Shown here in pieces: positions 6,593 to 14,070 of a stretch of DNA of 38,354 nucleotides. The position numbers and the translations under genes are program-made. The notes beneath the pieces are model-generated. The model was given only the letters and a program-made list of their open reading frames with translations, was not told the DNA's origin and searched no databases. Each line of letters starts with the position of its first letter. Position 1 is the stretch's first letter. The DNA is taken from assembly GCA_021776465.1 (NCBI GenBank), contig JAJFFU010000025.1, positions 1-38,354 of the forward strand, given 5' to 3'. The DNA comes from Parvularculaceae bacterium. GTDB taxonomy: Bacteria > Pseudomonadota > Alphaproteobacteria > Caulobacterales > Parvularculaceae.

Positions 6593-7024
6593 TTAGCCGT
6601 TGATTTTCCACAACTTATACTCGCCGTCGCTGCCGACTTCCTCAATAACTCCATCTTTCTTGATTGTCTGAATGCAGGCGCCGACGCGCTTACGCAGTAT
6701 TACTCGCGTGGATTCGTCCGGCGCGAGGCCCCGGTCCTTTATCCAAGCATCGGTAATGTCACGGGAAGATAGAGGCGCGCTCGCCTCGCGAAACTGGCCC
6801 AGCACAAAGCGCTTCATATGGCCCTTGGGCGCCCGGTGCTTCGTGGCGTAGCGATTGAGGCGGATGCGCTCAATGTCGGCGTTAGGATCGAAAATCCGGA
6901 TCGTGGCGTCGATATGGTCGATATCGCAGAGAACCTTCTTGGCTTCCTTCACTAGCTCATTGTGAAGCTTAGCCAGTTCCTTGCGCTTTGCCTGAAGGCC
7001 GGAGATTGTGTTAGGGCGTTCCAT
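6593..7024 (-). CDS. Coiled-coil/winged-helix-like protein, putative regulator
   Basis: 143 aa from the ATG at 7024 (MERPNTISGL); an 8-residue upstream extension would begin inside the palindrome. Residues about 5-45 are heptad-like and charged (LQAKRKELAKLHNELVKEA), consistent with a short coiled coil. Residues about 75-143 suggest a winged-helix fold: MKRFVLGQFREA, then SSRDITDAWIKDRG, then RKRVGACIQTIKKDGVIEEVG and a final strand. This implies DNA binding, but I do not know a named family. It is the first gene of the minus-strand cargo run, 40 bases from the methyltransferase start. Its promoter contains a TCACC-N6-GGTGC palindrome between -35 and -10, so it is regulated by, or may itself be, the element's common regulator. 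Confidence 0.7.
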   Translation of the reverse strand: MERPNTISGLQAKRKELAKLHNELVKEAKKVLCDIDHIDATIRIFDPNADIERIRLNRYATKHRAPKGHMKRFVLGQFREASAPLSSRDITDAWIKDRGLAPDESTRVILRKRVGACIQTIKKDGVIEEVGSDGEYKLWKING

Positions 7025-7033
7025 AATGGCACA

Positions 7034-7062
7034 CCCATATATCACCATTTATGGTGCGTCAA
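7034..7062 (-). promoter_or_regulatory. Promoter with palindrome copy 4 in its spacer
   Basis: On the minus strand TTGACG (7057-7062) is the -35, with a weak -10 (TATGGG at 7034-7039, 17-base spacing, or TATATG at 7036-7041). The palindrome TCACCATTTATGGTGC (7042-7057) fills the spacer. The same TTGACG hexamer precedes the transposase. The mRNA would be nearly leaderless for the ATG at 7024. Confidence 0.5.
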
Positions 7063-7075
7063 TAACTAAATATGG

Positions 7076-7098
7076 TGGTGAATTTGCGTAGTAATGCC
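7076..7098 (-). repeat. Right terminal inverted repeat
   Basis: Read on the minus strand it starts GGCATTACTACGCAAA, then T, then TCACCA, matching the left repeat at 22 of 23 bases. It is followed by the second target copy. Confidence 0.9.
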
Positions 7099-7108
7099 GG
7101 AATTTTCC
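7099..7108. repeat. Right copy of target site duplication
   Basis: GGAATTTTCC is identical to 804-813. The comM frame reads gaa-ttt-tcc-gcc here, so joining base 813 to base 7109 rebuilds PEFS-APVLDSL without gain or loss. Confidence 0.88.
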
Positions 7109-7771
7109 GCCCCTGTGCTCGACAGCCTGCGCCAGCCCCTAGAAACGGGCGACGTCTTGATTGCCCGGGCGAATTTTCATGTGCGCTATCCAGCGCGGTT
7201 TCAGCTCATTGCCGCAATGAACCCATGCAAATGCGGTTTCGGTAAAGCGAGCGGGCGGGCCTGCGGGCGCGGGCCCCATTGCGAGGAAATCTATCAATCG
7301 CGCATTTCCGGGCCACTCCTTGACCGGATGGATATCTCGATCGCGCTGCCGGCGGTAACGGCTGTTGATCTCGCGGGGCCAACAAACGGCGAGCCGACAA
7401 GCACTGTTGCGGCTCGTGTTGCCGAAGCGCGCGCCGCACAAACAGACCGGGCCGGCGCCACCAACGCCGCCCTCGACGACGCAGCCCTAGCGAAGATTGC
7501 CGCGCCGGACGCTGACGGCGCGGCCCTACTTTCCCAGGCGGCGGAAACGCTTGGCCTTTCTGCCCGCGCCTATACACGAATATTGCGCGTATCGCGCACG
7601 CTTGCCGATCTGGACGGGACGACGTCCGTGCGGCGCCGCCATATCGCCGAGGCCGTCAGCTATCGACGACGCGACAGCACCGCTGCGCCAACCGGGTCCG
7701 CTGCGCCAGGCGGGCGCACGTCGCCGCAAATGCGCAGCGAGACCTCGCCGGTGCGCGCAATTCAACGTTAA
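7099..7771 (+). pseudogene. comM: comM, 3' fragment
   Basis: This encodes the missing second half of ComM: APVLDSLRQPLETGDVLIARA, then AAMNPCKCGFG and the GPLLDRMDI segment (sensor region of the AAA+ core). A C-terminal helical domain with SARAYTRILRVSRTLADLDG and IAEAVSYRR follows; the last 35 residues are low-complexity. It has no promoter or start of its own beyond an ATG formed by the inverted repeat (7094), so any product would lack Walker A and Walker B. Together with 1-813 it would make an otherwise full-length ComM. The insertion is clean and both halves keep an open frame, which suggests a recent event. Confidence 0.93.
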
Positions 7772-7851
7772 ACGTTAACCAAGCCTTTCAACGAAATTTC
7801 AAGCCGTCGCCGCCATGATCGCGACTGTTAGGGCAGGGGACGTTCACAAAT

Positions 7852-9693
7852 ATGCCAAATACAGGCGACGATCAGCACCAGACAGTCAGTGAACTGATCG
7901 TCATATGCGATGAAACCGGCGCGATCAGATTTGTTTCGCGCGACTTCGCCAGTTTTTTCGGATCGCCGATCGAGCAATGGCTTGGTCGCGCTTTTGCGCC
8001 TGGCGGGTCGACCGCGACCGTCGGCGCCCCGGCGTCTTATCGCACACGCGCACGCATTGCCGATCGTGAATGCATCATAGGCTGGACGGAAACAGCGCTT
8101 GAGGGCGGCGAGCGGCTTTATGTTGGCGCAACGGAGCCGGACGGCCGGAACAACCTTCCGGGGCGGCGCGTTGACGATGAAAAGCTGAAATTTCTGGCGC
8201 TCATGAGCCACGAAATGCGCACACCGTTAAACGGCATCATCGGCATGAACGCATTGCTGCTCGACACAGCGCTGGAACCCAACCAGCGCGCCTATTCAGA
8301 ATCGGTTCGCGAATCGAGCGCCGCATTGCTGGCGCTGATCAATGATCTTCTCGACTACGCCAAGATCGACGCCGGCCGCATGTTGCTGGACAAGGACCCG
8401 TTCTGCCCAAAATCGCTGGTGCAGGCCATCGCCGAACTGCTCTCGCCGCGGGCCGCCGAAAAGGGCATCGAAATCGCCGCTTATGTTGACGAGCGCATCC
8501 CGGAAAAGCTGATCGGCGACGAAACGCGGCTGCGTCAGGTCCTGATCAATCTCGCCGGCAATGGCGTAAAATTCACAGACCATGGCGGCGTGCTGATTGA
8601 AGCGCACCTTATCGGACTTGAACCGGACGGCGCGCGCGTGCGCTTCAATATTCGCGACAGCGGCATTGGCGTTCCTGAAGATATGCAGGAAACGATTTTT
8701 CAGGAATTCAGCCAGGCGGACTCCGGCGCCGCCAAGCGCAAGGAGGGCACCGGACTTGGCCTGACGATCGCCAACAAGCTCGTTACTGCTATGGGCGGCG
8801 ATATCGGCATTGAGAGCAAGGTAAACGCCGGCAGCCTGTTTTCCTTCGAGCTCGCCCTTGGCCATGAGGGCGCGCCGGCCGTTCGTGCGCCGGTCAAACA
8901 GACAGTCGTTATTGCAACGCGGTCTCAAATGCTCGCGCGCGCCCTGAACATGCAGCTTTCATCGCTCGGCGTCGATCAGGTTATTCAAACCGAGAGCGCC
9001 GAGGAGGCGGGCAAAGCGCTAGCCAGCGCGCCGGGCGCTGTTTTGCTGTGCGATATTTATCTCGCTGGCGACGGCGCTTTATTCGGCCTTGAAAATGCCG
9101 GTCGGTCGATTGTGTTATTGTCGCCCCTGGCCCGCGACCGCTTGAGTGCTTTGCGTGAGGCGGGGTTCGACAGCTATCTCATCAAGCCAATTCGTCAATC
9201 ATCCCTATACGAACAGGTTGCTGGTAAGGAGGGCGGTTGCCCCGGTAAGCTGGAAAAGATTACGCCCCGCGCCGCCGACATCGCCAAGCCCAACGGAATC
9301 GCGCGCCGCGTCCTGTTGGCCGAGGACAATCAAATCAACGCTGTCCTGGCGACGACGCTTTTGAAACGCGCCGGCCATCATGTCGATGTCGCCATTAACG
9401 GCGCCGAGGCGCTCGACGCCCTGCGCCGGGCCGATTACGACATCGTGCTCATGGACATGCACATGCCAGAGATGGATGGCCTCGAAGCGACACAGGCGAT
9501 CCGCGCCCTTCCCGGCGATGAAGCGCGCATCCCGATTGTCGCCCTGACCGCCAACGCCATGGGCTCTGAGGAGCGCAAATGTTTTGTCGCCGGCATGGAC
9601 GACTTCCTGTCGAAACCGTTTGAGCCCGACGACCTCACCGGCATGATCGACAAATGGGCGGGCCAACAAAGCCAGTTCGCGAAAGCATCATAA
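7852..9693 (+). CDS. Cytoplasmic hybrid histidine kinase with two receiver domains
   Basis: 613 aa with no signal peptide or TM segment. Residues about 12-95 look like a PAS-type sensor ([21 protein letters not shown]). HisKA contains H120 in [14 protein letters not shown], and HATPase_c has N233, DSGIGVP (269-275) and EGTGLGLTI (298-306). A first receiver domain (about 351-455) is partly degenerate: the acidic pair is replaced by ATRS, though D401 and K445 remain. A second receiver (486-602) is intact: E491/D492, D535 in [12 protein letters not shown]567 and K588. It would autophosphorylate on His and pass phosphate to the second receiver; the output partner is not in the window. No gene in the window is clearly its response regulator. 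Specific signal unknown. Confidence 0.9.
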   Translation: MPNTGDDQHQTVSELIVICDETGAIRFVSRDFASFFGSPIEQWLGRAFAPGGSTATVGAPASYRTRARIADRECIIGWTETALEGGERLYVGATEPDGRNNLPGRRVDDEKLKFLALMSHEMRTPLNGIIGMNALLLDTALEPNQRAYSESVRESSAALLALINDLLDYAKIDAGRMLLDKDPFCPKSLVQAIAELLSPRAAEKGIEIAAYVDERIPEKLIGDETRLRQVLINLAGNGVKFTDHGGVLIEAHLIGLEPDGARVRFNIRDSGIGVPEDMQETIFQEFSQADSGAAKRKEGTGLGLTIANKLVTAMGGDIGIESKVNAGSLFSFELALGHEGAPAVRAPVKQTVVIATRSQMLARALNMQLSSLGVDQVIQTESAEEAGKALASAPGAVLLCDIYLAGDGALFGLENAGRSIVLLSPLARDRLSALREAGFDSYLIKPIRQSSLYEQVAGKEGGCPGKLEKITPRAADIAKPNGIARRVLLAEDNQINAVLATTLLKRAGHHVDVAINGAEALDALRRADYDIVLMDMHMPEMDGLEATQAIRALPGDEARIPIVALTANAMGSEERKCFVAGMDDFLSKPFEPDDLTGMIDKWAGQQSQFAKAS

Positions 9694-9742
9694 GCCGTCA
9701 AGCGGCCTTTATTACGACAGAAAACGCTCCTAGCGTTTCCCC

Positions 9743-11086
9743 ATGACAAACGAACAAACGGCGCCTGCCGAAAAGACCTCGATTCTGCAGTCCCTCGGCG
9801 GATATATCCGGCCGCGCTCGATGGTGATGTTGGCGCTGGGCTTTTCCGCTGGCCTGCCGTTTTACATGATTTATCAAAACCTTTCGCTCTGGCTTGCTGA
9901 GGCCGGCGTCGATAAGGGGGAGATCGGACTGTTTGCGTGGACCGGTTTTGCTTTCAGTTTTAAATTCCTGTGGGCGCCGGCGGTGGACCGCCTGCCCATT
10001 CCTATACTGGAAAAAATGGTCGGGCGTCGGCGCGCCTGGATGGCGGCGGCGCAGATCGGCGTTGCGCTGACGCTGCTGGCGATGTCCGCAGCTGATCCCG
10101 CTGGTAATCTCGTTATTGTTGCGCTGATTGCGGTTGTTATGGCGTTCATGGCGGCGACGCAGGACATTGCAATCGACGCCTGGCGTATCGAAGCGGCGAC
10201 CGATGAAGAGCAGGGCGTCATGGCCGCGATGTATCAATATGGATATCGCGTCGCCATCATGGTTGCGGGCGCCGGCGCTTTAATTGTCGCCGATAATGTA
10301 AACTGGCCCGCCGCCTATCAGTTCATGGCGCTCCTGATGGGAATAGGCTTGCTGACGGCGCTGTTCGCACCCAAGGTCGAGGTTCGCGAATATGAACCGC
10401 CCGCCGCCGCGCCGCTATCGGAAACAATCACAAAATCCATCGTCGGGCCGTTCCGCGACTTCTTTTCCCGATACGGCGTTCACGCCATCGTCATCTTGTT
10501 GTTCATTTCGCTATTTCGCGTGCCCGATTTTTTAATGGGGTACATGACCGGCCCGCTTTATATCGAGCTTGGCTACGACAAAACCACGATCGGCGCTGTT
10601 CGTTCCGGGGCCGGCCTTTTTGCGACGCTATTCGGCGTCTTTCTCGGGGGCGTCATTGTCTCTCGGATTTCATTTAAATGGGCGCTTCTGTTCGGCGTTC
10701 TATCGCAGTCCTTGACCAATCTGATTTACTCCTGGCTCGCGCTTTCCGAGGCGACAACCGGCGGGCTGGCATTCGCCGTCATTGTCGACAATGTCGCTTA
10801 TGGCGCAGCCGGCACAATACTAATCGCGTATATGTCGAGCCTGACAAACACCGCGTTTACAGCAACGCAATACGCATTGTTTTCATCGTTCTATGCGCTG
10901 CCGGGAAAGTTTGTCGGCGGTTTTTCCGGCTTTATGGTCGAGGCCGCCGGGTTCGCGTGGTTTTTCGCGATAACAGCGATTGTCGGGATCCCTGCCGCCA
11001 TCCTTGTCTTCTTCTTGAAGTTTTCAGAAAAGCGCTTCTCGCTGGATCCCAAGAAAGCTGCTGCAGAACTTGAGGGCGCCGACTAA
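9743..11086 (+). CDS. ampG: AmpG-like MFS permease
   Basis: 447 aa with about 12 hydrophobic segments. The N-terminal motif (LALGFSAGLPFYMIYQNLSLWLAEAGVDKGEIGLFAWTG, then KFLWAPAVDR) matches the AmpG family, which imports GlcNAc-anhydromuropeptides from the periplasm for cell-wall recycling. The DIAIDAWRIE segment is also typical. It could be a related AmpG-like sugar or siderophore permease, since the family contains paralogues with other substrates. It lies 49 bases after the hybrid kinase gene and ends in a 4-base overlap with the convergent lipoprotein gene. No strong ribosome binding site is visible before the ATG. Confidence 0.85.
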   Translation: MTNEQTAPAEKTSILQSLGGYIRPRSMVMLALGFSAGLPFYMIYQNLSLWLAEAGVDKGEIGLFAWTGFAFSFKFLWAPAVDRLPIPILEKMVGRRRAWMAAAQIGVALTLLAMSAADPAGNLVIVALIAVVMAFMAATQDIAIDAWRIEAATDEEQGVMAAMYQYGYRVAIMVAGAGALIVADNVNWPAAYQFMALLMGIGLLTALFAPKVEVREYEPPAAAPLSETITKSIVGPFRDFFSRYGVHAIVILLFISLFRVPDFLMGYMTGPLYIELGYDKTTIGAVRSGAGLFATLFGVFLGGVIVSRISFKWALLFGVLSQSLTNLIYSWLALSEATTGGLAFAVIVDNVAYGAAGTILIAYMSSLTNTAFTATQYALFSSFYALPGKFVGGFSGFMVEAAGFAWFFAITAIVGIPAAILVFFLKFSEKRFSLDPKKAAAELEGAD

Positions 11087-11451
11087 CCAGCCGCGAGACA
11101 GGCGTCGAGCGCTGGTTTTTCCGCCCCGGACGATAACGCCGTCGCCTCCAGATGGGCGGCCCGCGCTGCGCCGGCTTCATCCGGATACAGAATAACGATC
11201 AACATGCATTCGGAAAGAGCGTAGCGGCGATATTCGCCGGCGCCTTCTTTTCGGGTCAGCGCCGGGGCGCCGAGCAGGGCGTCTATGGCCGCCGGGGCTG
11301 CGCCCATAATATCGCGCGCCACATATACGGGCGCTGACGGCGCAACAGCCTCTACCTCAGCCGCAATCGGCAGCGGCGCCTCACGTTTCGACGCGCAGGC
11401 AGCGAGCGCCAATGCGGCCAGGCTGCAGGATGCAATTTTCAGGGAATTCAT
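11083..11451 (-). CDS. Small lipoprotein of unknown function
   Basis: 122 aa from the ATG at 11451 (MNSLKIAS); an upstream GTG at 11469 adds six residues. A lipoprotein signal peptide ends in the lipobox LAAC (C19), so it is probably lipidated and anchored in the inner or outer membrane. After a Pro/Ala-rich linker, the sequence IDALLGAPALTRKEGAGEYRRYALSEC resembles the compact fold of BamE-like lipoproteins, but I would not assign that function. It is the only gene on this strand between comM and coaE, and converges on ampG with a 4-base overlap. Confidence 0.8.
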   Translation of the reverse strand: MNSLKIASCSLAALALAACASKREAPLPIAAEVEAVAPSAPVYVARDIMGAAPAAIDALLGAPALTRKEGAGEYRRYALSECMLIVILYPDEAGAARAAHLEATALSSGAEKPALDACLAAG

Positions 11452-11586
11452 AAAAACGGACCGGGTCACTCACGAAACCCCGACGATAAATGCGCCCGGT
11501 TTCAGTCACAAGCGCAATCGCCTTGCCCGCGCGAATTGCCCTTCCTATAAGCGCGGACGCGCTCGTGGCCGGTAAAAAGGGATTTC

Positions 11587-12585
11587 ATGACTGATCAAAA
11601 ACTTGACGTAATTGGCTTTGGCAACGCCATTGTTGATGTTCTCGCCAAATGCGACGACGCATTTTTAGAGAAATTCGGGATTCCCAAAGGCGGTATGATC
11701 CTCATTGATGGGGATAAAGCCCTGGCGATCTACGAAGAGATGGCGCCGGGCGTCGAGGTTTCGGGCGGCTCGAACGCCAACGCCGTCGCTAGCATCGCCT
11801 CGCTGGGCGGGCGCGGCGGTTTTGTCGGCAAGGTCGCAAAAGACGCGCTGGGCGATATTTTCCGCCACGACCTCCACGCCATGGGCGTTGAATATGAAAC
11901 GGCGGCGCTTGCCGACGGCCCCGGAACAGGGCGCTGCCTCGTTAACGTAACGCCGGACGCTCAACGATCGATGGCGACGTTTTTGGGGGCAGCCGGCCTC
12001 GTTACAGACGCCGATATTGACGAAAGCCAGATCGCCCGCGGAGAAATCTCATTCTTCGAGGGGTATTTGTTCGAACAGCCGGACGCCCGGGCCGCCTTTG
12101 TGCACGCTTGCGGCATCGCGCGCAGCAATGGCAAGCGCACAGCGTTGACCCTCTCGGACGCCAGCGTCATCGACCGTCAGGGCGCAATTATCTCCCATTT
12201 CGTGCACGACCATATTGATATTCTCCTCGCCAATGAGGCCGAGGCGACGGCGCTTTTTGCCTCGTCGGATCTTTCCGTCATCGTGGAAAAGGCCCGGGAC
12301 ATGGCGCCTTTAACCGCAGTCACACGCTCCGAGCACGGATCACTTCTCATCCCCCGCGACGGCGACGTTGTAGAAATCGCCGCGCAAACGCCCGATGCGC
12401 TGGAAGATACGACCGGCGCAGGTGACGCCTATGCGGGCGGGCTGCTTCTGGGGCTTGCGCGCCAATATGATCTGGCCACAGCCGGGGCGCTGGGCTCCCT
12501 TGCCGCAAGCGAGGTGATATCTCATTTCGGCGCACGTCCGGCCGCGTCGCTGAAGAAGCTGGCGACCGACGCCGGCCTGATCTGA
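11587..12585 (+). CDS. PfkB-family carbohydrate/adenosine kinase
   Basis: 332 aa, normal for ribokinase-fold kinases. The N-terminal GNAIVDVLA and GGSNANAVASIASLGG (60-75) bind the sugar, and the C-terminal signature DTTGAGDAYAGG (274-285) forms the anion hole with catalytic base D280. Alphaproteobacterial proteins with this pattern are usually annotated adenosine kinase, converting adenosine to AMP for purine salvage; the sequence alone does not exclude another sugar substrate. AAAAGG lies about 8 bases before the ATG. The alpha/beta hydrolase follows 13 bases later and may be co-transcribed. Confidence 0.88.
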   Translation: MTDQKLDVIGFGNAIVDVLAKCDDAFLEKFGIPKGGMILIDGDKALAIYEEMAPGVEVSGGSNANAVASIASLGGRGGFVGKVAKDALGDIFRHDLHAMGVEYETAALADGPGTGRCLVNVTPDAQRSMATFLGAAGLVTDADIDESQIARGEISFFEGYLFEQPDARAAFVHACGIARSNGKRTALTLSDASVIDRQGAIISHFVHDHIDILLANEAEATALFASSDLSVIVEKARDMAPLTAVTRSEHGSLLIPRDGDVVEIAAQTPDALEDTTGAGDAYAGGLLLGLARQYDLATAGALGSLAASEVISHFGARPAASLKKLATDAGLI

Positions 12586-12598
12586 CGGAAGAAACTCT

Positions 12599-13468
12599 AT
12601 GAAGCGCGCACTTATTATCGCTGGTATTGTTTTCGCCGCAGCCGCCATGTTCGCGGCGTGGCGGCTTGAGCCGCTTTACCTTGGGTGGCTTGCCGGCAAG
12701 ACAGACGCGCAAGATTTGGAAGAACGACAGGCGCTCCTTGCGGGCGCCATTGAAGTCATTGTTCCGGACACGGACGATGAGACGTTTCCAACGGTGTTGA
12801 TGTTTCATGGCTGCGCCGGTCCGCGCAAGCCCTTCCTGCGCCAGTGGGCCGCCGTTTTTAATGACGCCGGTTACGCCGCGATGATCGTCGACAGCACCGG
12901 CCCGCGCGGCTATTCGCGCCAAGACGCCCTTGAGGTTGTGTGCGCCGGAAAGACCTTGCTCGGGCAGGAGCGCGCCGGCGATGTTTTTGCGGCGATCGAA
13001 CTTGCGCGCACCGACCCGCGGCTCGATACGGATCGGTTGCTTCTCGCGGGCTGGTCGCACGGCGCTTGGACGGTGATGGATTTTCTCACGATGGATGGTG
13101 AAAAACGCCGTCCTGCAGGGCTTTCCGGCGACCTCCCTGATGCCGCTAACGTCGGTGGGGTGGTGTTGTTTTACCCCCATTGCGGGACAGGCGCCTTGTC
13201 GCGGTTTCGTCCGTGGCGACAATCACCGCCCGCAATCGCCTTTATCGCCGGCGCCGATACGGTCGTGAAATCGGAAAAGTGTGTTCGGCTGGTCAATCGC
13301 AAAACACGGCGCGGGGCGCCGATCGACATGACCGTTTATCCGGATGCGCAGCATGTTTTCGACGATCCGTTTCTCGAACCTGAATGGCATCATTGGTATA
13401 ATGAAGAAGACCATCAGGATGCGGAGAATCGCTTGCGCGCATTTCTCGGCGACCTTCAGGACGGCTAG
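12599..13468 (+). CDS. Membrane-anchored alpha/beta hydrolase (dienelactone hydrolase-like)
   Basis: 289 aa. One N-terminal TM helix (about 4-21) probably tethers the catalytic domain to the periplasmic face. The triad is visible: nucleophile S153 in GWSHGAW, D220 in IAGADTVV and H252 in [14 protein letters not shown] (69-74) would form the oxyanion hole. The HGCxG and GWSxG pattern fits the dienelactone hydrolase-like branch, but substrate cannot be deduced. GGAAGAA stands before the ATG. The gene ends in a 4-base overlap (CTAG) with the convergent coaE. Confidence 0.85.
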   Translation: MKRALIIAGIVFAAAAMFAAWRLEPLYLGWLAGKTDAQDLEERQALLAGAIEVIVPDTDDETFPTVLMFHGCAGPRKPFLRQWAAVFNDAGYAAMIVDSTGPRGYSRQDALEVVCAGKTLLGQERAGDVFAAIELARTDPRLDTDRLLLAGWSHGAWTVMDFLTMDGEKRRPAGLSGDLPDAANVGGVVLFYPHCGTGALSRFRPWRQSPPAIAFIAGADTVVKSEKCVRLVNRKTRRGAPIDMTVYPDAQHVFDDPFLEPEWHHWYNEEDHQDAENRLRAFLGDLQDG

Positions 13469-14070
13469 CGCTGCTTGGGGCCTTTTTCGATAATCGCGTC
13501 ATAGGCCGCCTTAATGTCATCGGCCATCGCATCAATCGGCTGGTCTGACGATATGACGTAATCAGCGCCGGCGCGTTTTTCCGCATCCGGCATTTGTTGC
13601 GCAAGGATGGCGGCAAGCTTTTCTTCGGTCATGCCGGTGCGCGCGAGCACGCGTTCGCGCTGAACATCTTCCGGGGCGCTGACGACAACGACGGCGTCGA
13701 AAAGACCCTCAGCGCCATTTTCAAACAAAAGCGGGATATCCAAAACCACGGCCGGCGCGCCCGTCGCGGCCGCCTCAACAAGAAACCCCGCCTGATCGCG
13801 CCCAACAAGCGGATGGACGATCGCTTCGAGGGTTTTCAGCTTATCTGGATCGTTGAGCACAATTTTGGCGAGGGCCGGTCGATCAATGGCGCCATCGACA
13901 ACCACACCGGGGAAAGCTGCCCCGATGGGCGCGACCGCGGCCCCGCCGGCGGCATACATCCGGTGGACAGCGTCATCGGCGTCCCAGACTGCAGCGCCCA
14001 GTTCTGCAAACATTTTCAGCGCGGTTGATTTGCCCATGCCGATGGACCCGGTAAGGCCAATGCTAATCAT
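13465..14070 (-). CDS. coaE: Dephospho-CoA kinase
   Basis: 201 aa, the usual length. CoaE phosphorylates the 3'-OH of dephospho-CoA, the last step of coenzyme A synthesis. The P-loop is GSIGMGKS (8-15), followed by the substrate-binding [10 protein letters not shown], the IVHPLV segment and the LFENG motif, all characteristic. Its start overlaps the end of the maf-aroE fusion by 8 bases, so it is translationally coupled to it in the ppsR-maf/aroE-coaE order common in alphaproteobacteria. Confidence 0.96.
   Translation of the reverse strand: MISIGLTGSIGMGKSTALKMFAELGAAVWDADDAVHRMYAAGGAAVAPIGAAFPGVVVDGAIDRPALAKIVLNDPDKLKTLEAIVHPLVGRDQAGFLVEAAATGAPAVVLDIPLLFENGAEGLFDAVVVVSAPEDVQRERVLARTGMTEEKLAAILAQQMPDAEKRAGADYVISSDQPIDAMADDIKAAYDAIIEKGPKQR

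Larger units (their letters stand above)
814..7098. mobile_element. IS1595-family transposon with passenger genes, inserted in comM
   Basis: Both ends carry matching inverted repeats (about 22 of 23 positions identical, beginning GGCATTACTACGCAAA), and the target sequence GGAATTTTCC occurs on both sides (804-813 and 7099-7108). The element encodes an ISXO2-like transposase at 1559-2509 and seven other genes. Plain IS1595 elements are about 1 kb; some family members are known to carry passenger genes, and this one is an extreme case at about 6.29 kb. If the repeats start one base further out (CGGCATT, 813/7099), the duplication shrinks to the 8 bp GAATTTTC typical of the family and the element spans 813-7099. 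Either way, precise removal restores comM. Base composition is more AT-rich than the flanks, especially 2517-6586, which suggests acquired cargo. Confidence 0.93.

Noticed and set aside
9694-9712. Small hairpin after the hybrid kinase gene as a terminator
   Set aside because: Only a 4-bp stem with a short interrupted T-stretch; too weak to claim.
12347-13222. 291-codon minus-strand frame opposite the adenosine kinase and hydrolase genes
   Set aside because: It spans two well-supported plus-strand genes, has no motif and reads as basic low-complexity sequence typical of an antisense frame in GC-rich DNA.
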